Shown here: one piece after another, positions 23,579 through 33,657 of the stretch
Layout of the letters: each line of letters starts with the position of its first letter
Numbering within the stretch: position 1 is the first letter of the stretch
Source: Tribonema minus
Lineage: Eukaryota; Sar; Xanthophyceae; Tribonematales; Tribonemataceae
Assembly: GCA_017506865.1 (NCBI GenBank)
Contig: JAFCMP010000530.1
Span: forward strand, 620,001 to 684,000
Length of the DNA: 64,000 bases
Direction of reading: 5' to 3'
Position numbers and translations under genes: made by a program
Notes under the pieces: generated by a model
Database searches by the model: none
Seen by the model: the letters and a program-made list of their open reading frames with translations, nothing else
Told to the model about the DNA's origin: nothing

Positions 23579-24489
23579 CTAAGGTTCCAAATGTGCCAGT
23601 CTGCCGCACACCTGAAACTTGCAAAGTGCCGACGCGCGCTCGACTCACCTTTTCGTTCATTGCTTGCATCTGACTCCGCAGCAGCTCATTGTCGCGTTTC
23701 AACTCCTCATTTTGCAACCGGATCGCCTGCATGCAGTGTGGCACCCCAAAGTCAGTGTTTTCATGAGCTGGCGGCGCACACAGCGTCGCAGGCTGACAAT
23801 CACTATGTAGAGTTGATGCCAAGTGCGGCTGCAGAGGACAAGCTGGTGTTCACTGCAGTGTTGGATATGGCCATCGCGCCCACCATTGTGATTTGAACAG
23901 CAAATGCAAGCGGCTGCCTTGAGTGATGCCTTCAGCGCCCACCGGCAGCATGAGCTCTACACATGTCTCGATCAATGGTAGTATTTGAACCTGGTGCGTA
24001 AGCAGTACCACGCGCACGCAGTACCCAAGCGACTACTGATGCCGCACAAACACCAACAACAATTCCAGCAGCAGTCCTCACCTCAATGTCTACCCCGGTA
24101 GGCGCCCCCATGTACCGCTTGATATAGTCCACCGCATTGGATGGTCGTTCTGGCTCCTCGTACAGGCCCACCAGCACCTTGGTCAGTGCATCAATCACGC
24201 CGCTCTTCTCCAGGTACTTCCTGAACTCCTCCTTCTTAGACTCCGGTGTCTGGCAGTTTGTCGCAAAAAAGGGGGGTTAGGGAAGCTCAACGGCATTGAA
24301 GCGCGATATATTCGCAAGCATTAGAGCCGCGCGCGGCATCCCGCTGACAGCAAGTCAATCAATCGACCACGTTTTTTGGCTTGACGAGTTTACAAATCTC
24401 TCTGTGGGCTAGATGACTGCGCGTGAAAAGAGGTCAGAGTACGAGCACAGCATAAGCTTACGACAACATCGTACCTGATATGATGCCAT
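23579..24489 (-). CDS. MYCBP: c-Myc-binding protein / FAP174 homologue
   Basis: Small adaptor protein. In animals it binds c-Myc and AKAPs; the green-algal relative FAP174 is an axonemal protein. Four minus-strand exons: 24489-24475 (15 nt, MASYQ), 24249-24082, 23726-23649 and 23611-23579. All phase 0 with AG/GT borders, they total 97 residues against about 103 in human. Residues 6-61 contain EEFRKYLEKSGV, LTKVLVGLYEEPERP and the DYIKRYMGAP segment. Residues 62-87 form a coiled coil (LQNEELKRDNELLRSQM). The last exon ends LAHLEP, matching the family C-terminus. It is divergent from the hydrolase at 24608, and the two possible ATGs at 24487-24490 overlap on opposite strands. Because exons are tiny, the gene is easily missed by ORF scanning. 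Confidence 0.93.
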
Positions 24490-24607
24490 GTCGCCAGCTT
24501 CTTTTTTGTGCGCTTTCTTCTTCTGCAACGGTTGGCACAGCTTCAAGTTGTTGTTGAGGTTTCTATCGACAGTTGGACAGTGTCCAACTGTCGATGGAAA
24601 TAGATCC
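24490..24607. promoter_or_regulatory. 118-bp bidirectional intergenic region with a strong hairpin
   Basis: Separates MYCBP (-) from the hydrolase (+). It contains an inverted repeat at 24560-24600: 15 bp of perfect arms (24565-24579 and 24581-24595) around a single base, extended to 20 bp by one T/G pair and four more pairs. The repeat ends 7 bp before the hydrolase ATG. It could be an operator-like palindrome or a 5'-UTR stem. Confidence 0.7.
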
Positions 24608-26576
24608 ATGTCTTTGGCGTTGCAGAGCTGGTGGCGCTTGCCAGGCAGGCAACGTTTGTCAAAAGGATGCAGCAGCTCTCGCTGTGTCACTTCCGCTTCT
24701 GCCAGACGTTCAGCATCACCTGACACATACTCATTCCTGGACATTCCATATTTCGGGGATCCAGCTACCGCGCCCGACAAGCACAGGCTGGACGTCTACA
24801 TGCAGGACGGTGCGTTCCCACGCGAAAAGCAGAGAGTGGTCATATTCTGCCATGGCGGCAGCTGGGCGAGGGTGAGTCCGCATGATCCCACTTGAAGGTG
24901 CGGCACAGATGCGATCCATAGTGCGGTTGTTGTTGTTGTGTCAACCATCAAGCCACGATGACCAAACGCGCCTAGAGAGGCCCGGATACAACCCAGAGCA
25001 TTGACTTAGATCCTCTTTGCACGCGCTGGCAACCCAAAGCTTGGTTGCTCATTCGCGACATGCATGTATGTTCGCTGCTTCAGGGTGGCAGGCGCATGTC
25101 CTTGGCACCACAGCTGCTGTACGGCAATATCGGGCGGGCTTGTGCTTCAGCGGGCATGGTGGGAGTTGTCATATCCTACAGGCTTGCGCCATCGGTGAAG
25201 CACCCAGAGCAGGTGCTGGACGTTGCACGTAAGTTGGGGTCGCCGGCACTCTGAAGCAGGGCATGCTGCTTGACTGGTGGTGCTGCCTGACAACTGCCTG
25301 TGATGCGCAACGGTAATGGCTTTTGAATTATCCCACCAGATTATAGTGAGCGATTGCAGGACCTGATCTAAACTGATGCGCGTGCTGAACGCAGCTCGTG
25401 CGCTTCTGCTTCTGCTGCTGCTTTTGCTGCTGCTGCTGCTACGGCTGCTGCTGTTCATGTCGCTGCTGCCCGTGCAGGCGCGGTGTCATGGGTCCACGCC
25501 AACATTGCACGCTACGGAGGAAGGCAGGACGACATAGTGCTCATGGGACACTCCGCGGGAGCGCACCTGGCGGCGCTGTGTTTAGCTGAGCCGCGCTGGC
25601 TGCGGGAGGCAGGCCTGCCTGAGGGGGGGCTCGGCGCGCTGCGCGGGTTTGTGGGTATCAGCGGCATATGTGAGGGCAGCGTAAGCGAGGCCATGTTGCA
25701 CGAAATCTGCCAGCATCTCTGAGGCCATCTTCATCCCTGTGTGCGCGAGTGGTGTACTACGTGGGAAGTCACTGCAGGTTGCAAGGTATGACTGTGTGTG
25801 CGCGACTGTTGGCTGTGAGTGCCCTTCTGGTGAAAGTGCGCGCACGGGTGCGCAGCGCATGCTTGTCCGGTGTCAACATGCAGATTGTCATGCTCCTCCA
25901 TGTCAGCCATGTTCAAGTTGTATGCCCCCTCAGCCCCACCTCCCCCCTGAGTGCGCCGCCGTGTGTTCTGACGGGCCTATCACGCAAACACTATGCAGCA
26001 GAGCTCGTTTGCGGCACCAATGCGCCTTTTGGGAGCTCTTGCCCATTCGCGTCCGAATGTGCGTTGTGCCCAAAAAACCCACCTCATCGGCAGTACGCGA
26101 CGCTGAGCATGTGTGTCTCGCCCTGCTGCACGCTGTTGTCGGCACGCCGTCGTCGGCGCCGCTGCTGCGACACGCAGCTCGCGCCCCGTGCTCTTCCGCC
26201 CACCGCACCCAGCCTTCCCCTCCTGACGCAGCAACTCCCCCTCTCTCTGCGCGCACCCGCAGACGACCTGCCCAGGCTCGCGGCCAACCCCGTAGGCAAA
26301 CTTCTCGTCCAGGCCGCATTCGGCCCAGACCCCAGCGCCTGGGTGGCGGCATCGCCGCTGCACATTGTGTGCGACGCTGCAGCGGCCGCGGCCGCCGCCG
26401 CAGGCGCCCCCCCGCCCGCCTGCCCCCTGCTGCGCGCCCCCGCGCTGCTGGTGTCGGCGGAGCGCGACTTCCACCTGGCGCAGGACGCGGACAGGCTGCG
26501 CGCCGCGCTCATGAGCGCACGGCGCCGCGACGGCGGCGGCGATGCCGCTGATGGTACCAGCGGCAGCAGCGGCGGA

Positions 26577-26615
<39 letters not shown>

Positions 26616-26885
26616 ACGGCGGATGCGCGTGGAGGCAACACCGCGCCTGCTGTTGGCAGCGGCGGCATGAGCGGTCCGGTGGTTGCCGCAGCAGGCTCGA
26701 ACGCTGGTGACGCGGCGACGGCGGCTGGCGTTGAACAGGCTGCCGCAGAGGGTGGCGTCGCGCGCATCGTCGCCGTGGAAACAGATCAGCGCACCGGGGA
26801 GGATCACTTCTCGCTGGTGCTCAAGTTTGGGCGCGAGGGCGACGCGCTGACGCAGCGCGTGCTGCAGTTTCTCAAGGCTCTCTGA
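24608..26885 (+). CDS. Alpha/beta-hydrolase, esterase / formamidase-like
   Basis: Serine hydrolase; the substrate cannot be told. Exons 24608-24871, 25084-25228, 25478-25669 and 26263-26885 join in phase to about 407 residues. The oxyanion-loop motif HGGSW is at 82-86. The nucleophile motif GHSAGAHL starts at 160 (Ser162), followed by GISGIYDL formed across the last junction. The catalytic Asp is about 269 (SAERD) and the catalytic His about 382 (EDHF). The overall pattern resembles kynurenine formamidase, isoprenylcysteine methylesterase and hydrolase-fold-3 esterases. A low-complexity insert with a long poly-Gly run sits between Asp and His (about residues 285-345). The first 40 residues are rich in Arg/Ser and almost free of acids, resembling an organelle-targeting peptide. 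The upstream in-frame ATG at 24488 is less likely because it overlaps the MYCBP start. Confidence 0.85.
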
Positions 26886-28075
26886 GCGGAGGTGCACTAC
26901 AACGGTCTGCAAATGGTCCTCGTTAGTTTCGTTTCTGTCCATGTATGTCATGTATCTAGATGCAAACACATTGTGGGAATACATGGTGGTGCGAAGCGGC
27001 CGTAATTAGGCTTCAGGCGCACAGACGCGTGTCGAGCAACATACGCCAAGTATACATTTCAATAGGCGGTAGACAGGGAGGCAGGGCATCACACGCATCG
27101 CAGGCGCGATCGCTTACGGTGCCACCATGCATGTTGCATGGCCAACACACACAACACACACTTACATCCAGCACGCGCAATGTTTCCTGAGCCTGTCTCT
27201 TTGCCGTCAACATACATATGCTGCTGAGGACAATCTCAGGAGATGTCTGCCATGTTTTTAGTTTGAGCTGTACGTCCCTTGCTGTGCTCGCGCTTGTTTG
27301 AGCATGCTGCTTGCGAGTGCAAGATAGTGAGCCTGCAGCACATTTCTTGCGCGTACACAGCTCATCGTGCTATGACACACATCCACGTGAACCTGTACAA
27401 CTCACAAATCAGGTGAACCTGTCAAATGCCAAACAGTAGCACCAACCACAGCAGATGACATGATGCAGAAGTAGGGGTTCAGGGGGGCAACTGCAGTGAA
27501 GTGGCAGTTGCTGGTCATATAACGCTGCACTGGTCCGCAAGCTTATGAATCGTGCCTACAGTAGCTTGTTGTCCACCATTGTCTTGATGAGTACAAGTGC
27601 AAGGGCATCGACGACGTGTGCAGACACAAGGAGCACTGCACAGCTGCCATGTCGTGGAGGCATTTGCAACATTTAGTGCTCATGTAATGTACATACGCTC
27701 CCCCTTGCCGGCGATGCGCGCCTCTGACGCGCATCTCGTACATGACGCAGTCCCTACCGCTGAGGCGCCTGCGATGCAGTGGAGTCTGAGTTGTACGGTA
27801 GCGCAGGCGCGCGAGGACGGGATCAAGCGATGCTCAACACACCGGGCGGGGTCACGGCGCAAGTCCAGATGAACTAACTGTACAGTCGTCTCATTGGTGG
27901 AATGCTCGCAAAGCGGACGGCAGACGCGGACAAAGGTCCGTCGCGTCAGCGCCCCCCTCCCCCCCCCCCCCCACCGCGCCGCCCCACCCGTTCTACTTTC
28001 ATGAAGACGAGAAGGACGCGCCGGCCCCCGCTCCAGTACCGCCGCCGTGGCCGCCGCCGCACAAGCGCGGCCGCG
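26886..28075. other. Convergent intergenic region, no gene recognised
   Basis: Lies between the 3' ends of the hydrolase (+) and the RING protein (-). A C-rich run lies near 27,953-27,972. No exon with family similarity or well-formed splice borders was seen. Confidence 0.5.
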
Positions 28076-30036
28076 TCAGCCGCACACGCTGCGCTTGCAC
28101 AGCGGGCACGCGTCTGCGCGCGCGAGCCACGCGGCGACGCACGACGCGTGGTAGTCGTGGCCGCACGGCAGCGCCATGAGCTCCTCGCCCGCCTCGTACT
28201 CGCACATGCACACGAGGCACTTGGCGTCGGTGATGCAGGCGGCGGCGGCGGCGGCGCCGGGGCTGCGCGCCGCGGCGCGCTTGCGCGGCAGCCGCGCTAT
28301 CGCCGCGGGCGCGCGGAGGCGCTGCAGGGCGCGGCAAAGGCGGTGATGCAGACAGCGCAGGGGCAGTATGAGCGGGTGGGGCAGCAGCGAGTGACTGCTG
28401 TTCTTCTTTGTGGTGTTGTGGTGGGAACAGAAAGACTGCCGTGAGGGTCGCGCGTGCCAAGCAGTGCTCAGTACAGTGTAGTGGATGCACGCACGAGAGC
28501 CTAGCATACATGAACACAACCATGCGCACACGAATGCCACAAGTGCAGGGTGGAACTAGCATGAAAAGAAGATGCAAGCATCTGTCAAAAGCAGCCTTTG
28601 CACCGCAATCATTTACTGCGAAGCGTGCCGCGGCAGAGCAAGTGACAGAGCACTTCATGCGTCGTCCTGCAAGCTTCAGACCAAGGCTTGAACCTCGAAA
28701 GCAGCTGTTCTAGCCTCACTGGCATGACATCTGGCAATTGCTCCTACCGCGCGCTCGGCGAGCACTCTGATTTTCCAACCAAGCCCCATCATCCCGAGCA
28801 CAACCGCGCCTCTCACCCATCGCTCCTGCTTTACATCGCCGATAGCCTCGCCCAGCTCCAGCAGCGCGTCGTACTCCATAGGAGTCTCCTCGTCCCCCTC
28901 CTCCTCCTCGCCCTCCCCCATGCCGCCGTCATCCTGCGCCACGTCAGAGGTGCGGCAGTGCGCGTGTATCGTGAGCGGCGCTACGCCATGAAATGCAGTA
29001 CGGACCAGACATCTGACCGCGCTAGTGGACACTGACAGGCGTGCAGGCAGGCTCGTGATTCCGGATGAGTGCTGCCGCGGCGCCGCGGCAGCTCCTAGCA
29101 GTGGGCGCTCACACAGAGGCAGCAGCACTCAGCGGCACGTCACACGCCGGCAGTTGAAGCGCATCACCTCGATGCGCTTCACCGCACACCATTCACGCGC
29201 CGATGGCGGCACGCCGCGGCGCGCACTTGCGCCGCGTTTCCGCACAGCCACAAAAGGGGGGGCGGCGGCGGCGCGGGTGCCGCCCCCCCGTAGCGCAGCG
29301 CCTGCGCGCCTCCGCATACCGCCCTTCGAGTGTGTGTGTGTGTGTTTGTGATGTTACCTACATACGCACCTCTTGCTCCTCGCCCATGGCCAGGCGCATG
29401 GCTCTGATGTCAGCCTCGCCCATGCCCTCGTCCCAGCCGCCCATGCCCTGCGCGGCGCGCAGCGCGTCCATGCCAGCCTGTGCGCGCGGCGGTCACAGCA
29501 GGCACCAGCGCATTTAATTGACTGCGTGTGTGGTGGCTTTGATAAATCTTCAAAGCCACTGCAATGAAGATAGTGACCGCCAAGTAGAGGGCAATTGCGC
29601 TGCTGCCACACTGTCATGTCGGCGCCTGTGGCCATCTGATACACAATATGTAGTGCATGTAAATCATGAGATTAAAGTCTAGCAGCGACGGCGAGGTTGA
29701 GCAGGTGCTCTCTTGAACAGGCTGCGCACGTGAGCCAGCTGCTGCAACATTCAATAAGCCACTGCTCCAGTGTCGCTTAGCAAAGCGTTCGTGCGGGACG
29801 ACATAGCACAGCCTCGCCGTGCTACGTACCTGATAAGACGCCAGGGCTTCTGACTCCATGAGCTCTCGAGCGAGAGCCTCGGATTCCTGCAGCTCGCGCA
29901 TTACTCTCTCCTCCTCTGTTTCGCCGGATGATCGAGCGGACTTTGGTGCAGGCTCGGGTGTGCCGGGTGCGCTGCCGCCAGCGGATGTGAATGTCCTCCC
30001 GATACACGCGAGCCCTTCAGGCGACGGCGACGACAT
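28076..30036 (-). CDS. RING-H2 E3 ubiquitin ligase, BIG BROTHER-like
   Basis: Probable E3 that recruits an E2 through its RING-H2 domain. Minus-strand exons 30036-29830, 29477-29370, 28933-28817 and 28321-28076 join in phase to 225 residues. The N-terminus is Ser/Pro/Glu-rich with a helical REL-x3-EALARELMESEAL segment. The motif MEYDALLELGEAIG (about 123-136), then IARLP (about 152-156), then the RING (C179, C182, C197, H199, H202, C205, C216, C219) follow the order seen in plant BIG BROTHER-type ligases. The donor of exon 3 is ambiguous (TGG/GTGAGA chosen; GAT/GTAAAG possible), which would change a few residues. The start ATG at 30036 is the first in frame; an upstream exon is possible. It is divergent from the FBF1-like gene at 30517. 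Confidence 0.83.
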
Positions 30037-30516
30037 GTCGTCTCGCGGTCTCTTGCCCGGTGTTGATAAGATCGCTGATGGGGCCACGCAGTGAGCGAGA
30101 TGGAGGCAACGGTTGTGAGTCAGACGCTGCTGCAGCAAGATGTCCCAACAAGGCGCACAGCGGTGTGTTCTTCAGCTTCTCACCGTCGCTATTGACGTTG
30201 GTCCGGGAGGGAGAGAGCGCCATGGCGCCAGATGCTATCCGCAGCAATTGTGTGAATGTCCTTTTCACCTGCTCCTGCTGTGTTTTGTGTGTATCGCTGT
30301 TCAGCTGACAGCTCTTGTTCACAATCTGCAATAATTGCCCAACGCTCCTCAACATCAGCAACTGCAACTGGCAGTTAGTGAAGTCTCATCTTTGCGTGAG
30401 AAACCTACTGTAGAGCGCTGCAGTAGTGTGGGTAGTGGTGTAGTGGTCAATTGGAGCGCCAAATGCGCTTTCTTATGGCGCTGCAGGCTGCAAAACGTGC
30501 GACATAGCCTGAGCCC
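30037..30516. promoter_or_regulatory. Divergent intergenic region (RING E3 / FBF1-like)
   Basis: 480 bp between opposed start codons, expected to hold both promoters and 5' UTRs. The frame upstream of the RING start stays open for about 30 codons (…KRPRDD before the Met), so the RING protein could start slightly further upstream. No clear TATA element was seen. Confidence 0.4.
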
Positions 30517-33500
30517 ATGTCCAACCTAACAGGTGGCCTGATACCTCTGGGCAAGCCGGCTGCCGCATCATCTGCCGGTGGCACCACGCTCTCCAGTGGC
30601 CTGGTGCCCTTGTCACCCAGAGCTGGAAGAGGCACAGGCACTGCAGGAGGCAGGCCTGATTCGGACTGGGACCTCTCGTCGCTGGACGCGAGCGCATCAA
30701 TCCCCAGCAGAGGCAGAGGCAAACTGAAGGCTGCCTCCCCTGGCAACGGCTTCGACAGCAGCAGCGCAGACCTCAGTGCGAAGAAGGAGGGAAGCAAGGC
30801 TAAAGCGGGTGCGGCGCCGCCTGGGGATGAGTACCTCTTCGACACCATCGTGGGCAAGCTTGGCGGCGGCGGCGGTGGCGCCGGCAGCACAGCCATCGAT
30901 GAGACGGATGGGTTCGCCTCTGACGACTCCTTTGGCTTCGCCAAGAAAGCTGGCGGCTTCAAAAAAACCACCACCGCGCCCGCAGCTGCGGCTGCTGCAA
31001 CCTCTGTGCCATACACTTCCAGTACAGCATTACCACCACCACCACCAGCAGCAGCGGCAGCAAATGATAATTGGCAGCCGCTGGTTTCGCCACGGCAGGC
31101 GGACTTGGAGGACAGCAATGCCAGTTTTGATCCGGACGACCTGCTGCGCATAGTGGACGAGTCCGCTGCGAGCCCACCAGCGGGGGGCGGGCGCAGGGGG
31201 GCGAACAGGTGAGGGGTACTTTACTGAACTGTCAGATTAGGGTTGAAGGTTGCGCTGCGATATGTGTGATTGTTGCGCTGGCATGGTGAATAATATGTAA
31301 ACCTGTGGTAACCATGATGAATGCACGCCTGGTGAGGCAGATATCACATGCATACCACTCTGCGTGTGCAAGGCACGTCTGTGGGCACATCATCTCTTCA
31401 GCTGCAGCACGCATCGGACCCTCATGTGCAACTGAGTGAAAACAGCACCAGCCGTGCGCCCGCAACGCGCTGCAGCCGTGGGCAAGCAGCTATCGTCAGA
31501 TGACATGTGCATGGTGCCGTCGCCACCAGCACCGCAATATCATGTGGCTTTGTAGCGTAGGTAAAGGCGCAGCTGTCTAAAACTGCGCCTGCAGTTTCCT
31601 CTCGCATGGCCTGTCACCATCCGCCCTCCCCACCAGAGCTCGATGACACACGCACGCGGCAGCGCAGGGTGAGCATGCGGCAACTGTTTCCGAGACACCC
31701 CCCGCGCGATATAGCAAAGGCATTCCCGCTCGTGTTCCTCTGACACGCCACACGCCACTCGGTCTGCACCGCATCACAAAACTCCAAGGTCCACATCTTC
31801 ACTTGCAGCAATCTCTGCCTCCTGCCCCCCCCTTCCCCCCTGCCCCCCCCCCCGCAACCCCCACATCTGCACACGGCAGCAGCTCTAATGAGCGGCGGCG
31901 CTCGGCGTCGCCAGCCGCGTCGCCGCCGCCGCAGACCGCCTTTGCGCTGCGCCGCCCCGCCGGCGCCGCGACGGCGTCGCCGCCGCACCACTCCCACGCC
32001 GTCAAGCTGAGCAGCGGCGCTGCGCCGCAGAGCGCGGCGGCGGCGGCAGCGGCGGCGCCCACCGCCAACGCCTCTTTGGGCGGCGGCAGCAGCGGTGGCT
32101 ACGGTCAGGCAGACAGCAGCAGCGCCTTTGCTGCTGCTGCGATGCAGCCAGGCGCGGCGGCTCGCACAGCGGCAGCAGCGGCGGCGGAGCCACAGATGTT
32201 GCCGCCGCCGTCCAGGGACGAGGACAGCGATGGCGGCGGCGGCAGCGCAGCGTGGGGTGGCTACACGCCGTCATTCGCGTCGGCGCCGCGCGTCGGCCGC
32301 CGCGGCAGCACCGCCGCCGCCGCCGCCGCCGCGCCGCCACTCACGCGCAAGCTCTCGCTGCCGGGGCTGAGCGACAGCGAGGACTCCATGTCCGCGCCGG
32401 CGGTGGCGGCGGCGGCGGCGCCGCAGCAGCCGCGGCTGTCGAGCAGCTGGCACAGCGAGGCGGACGCGGCGGCGGCGGCGGCGGCCGTGAGCGCCTCGTC
32501 CGGCGCGCTGAGACCGAAGGCGTCGTTCCGCGTGGCCGGGGGGCTGCTGGCGGGCATGTCGCCGGCAGCGGCGGCGATTCTCGCAGAGTCCAGCGACGAC
32601 GAGGCCCCCGGCGGCGGCGGCGGCAGCGCTGCGGCTGCCGCTGCCGCGGCTGCCGTAGCCATGACGACCGCCGCGTCATTCTCCGCGCCGCGGCGGCAGG
32701 GGGGGCGGCGCGCGACGCGCATCACGGAGCCCTCGCTGTCGCCGGTGCCGTCTGCCAGTGGCGGCCGCGATGCCGCCGCCGCTCCGCCGCCGCTGTCTCC
32801 ATTCATCGCAGCTGCCGCCTCTCCGGTGCCAGCGGAGCTGGTCAGCTACGCGCCCGAGGCGGGCGGCGCCCCTCCCAATTTTCGCGCAGCGCCTGCGGCA
32901 GCAGCGGTGGCGCCGGCAGCGGTGGCGGCGGCGACGGCAGCAGGCGCTGCGCCGCCTGTGCTGGGCGCGGCGGGGGGGTGGGGCGCGGACGGCGCCGCGG
33001 CGGTGGCGGCGCTGGAACGGCAGCTGGATGCTGCGCGGCGTGAGAAGGTGCGCGTGTGCCGCTGCGCACATCGTTGTTTACCCTCGTGTATGTGGTCTGT
33101 CTCATCGCGCATCACGGCGGCGGCTGCCGCTGCGCGCGTGCGTGCTTCGAACCTCCAGCCACTGCCGCTGCGCTTGCAAACGCTATTGATGATGCAGTCA
33201 CTCAGATCAACCGCCTGCGCACGCCGTCAATCCCCGATGGCGACATACATGACCAGCGCCCCCATGCTGCCAATAACCCTTGACTTAACCCGCCCTGCCG
33301 GCCGTTGCCGAGCGCGTCGACATCTCTGCGACCCCCGTCTTTGCCGCCTGATGCCTAACCTCATCGCGCGTGTGCCGCTGCTGCCGCCGCGTGCGCGCCC
33401 AGGAGGCAGCGGCGGCGCGCCACGCCGCCGAGGAGTCGCGGCTGCGCGGCCTGCTGGAGGAGGCGCGGGCGCGTGCGGACGGCGGCGGCGCGCGCGCGGC

Positions 33501-33606
33501 GGCGGCGGAGGCGGAGGCGGCGGCGCTGCGTGCGCGCGCGGCGGCGCTGGAGGCGGAGCGCGCGGAGCTGGCGGGCAGGGTGGCGGTGCTGCAGGCCGCG
33601 CAGGTG

Positions 33607-33657
<51 letters not shown>

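Noticed and set aside
24488..24895. Hydrolase start at the upstream in-frame ATG (24488)
   Set aside because: It would overlap the MYCBP start codon on the other strand and place the strong hairpin inside the coding region. The ATG at 24608 gives a plausible targeting peptide.
27999..28658. Alternative minus-strand frame over the RING exon
   Set aside because: A shadow of the RING frame, Arg/Ala-rich with no motif; the RING-H2 residues lie in the other frame.
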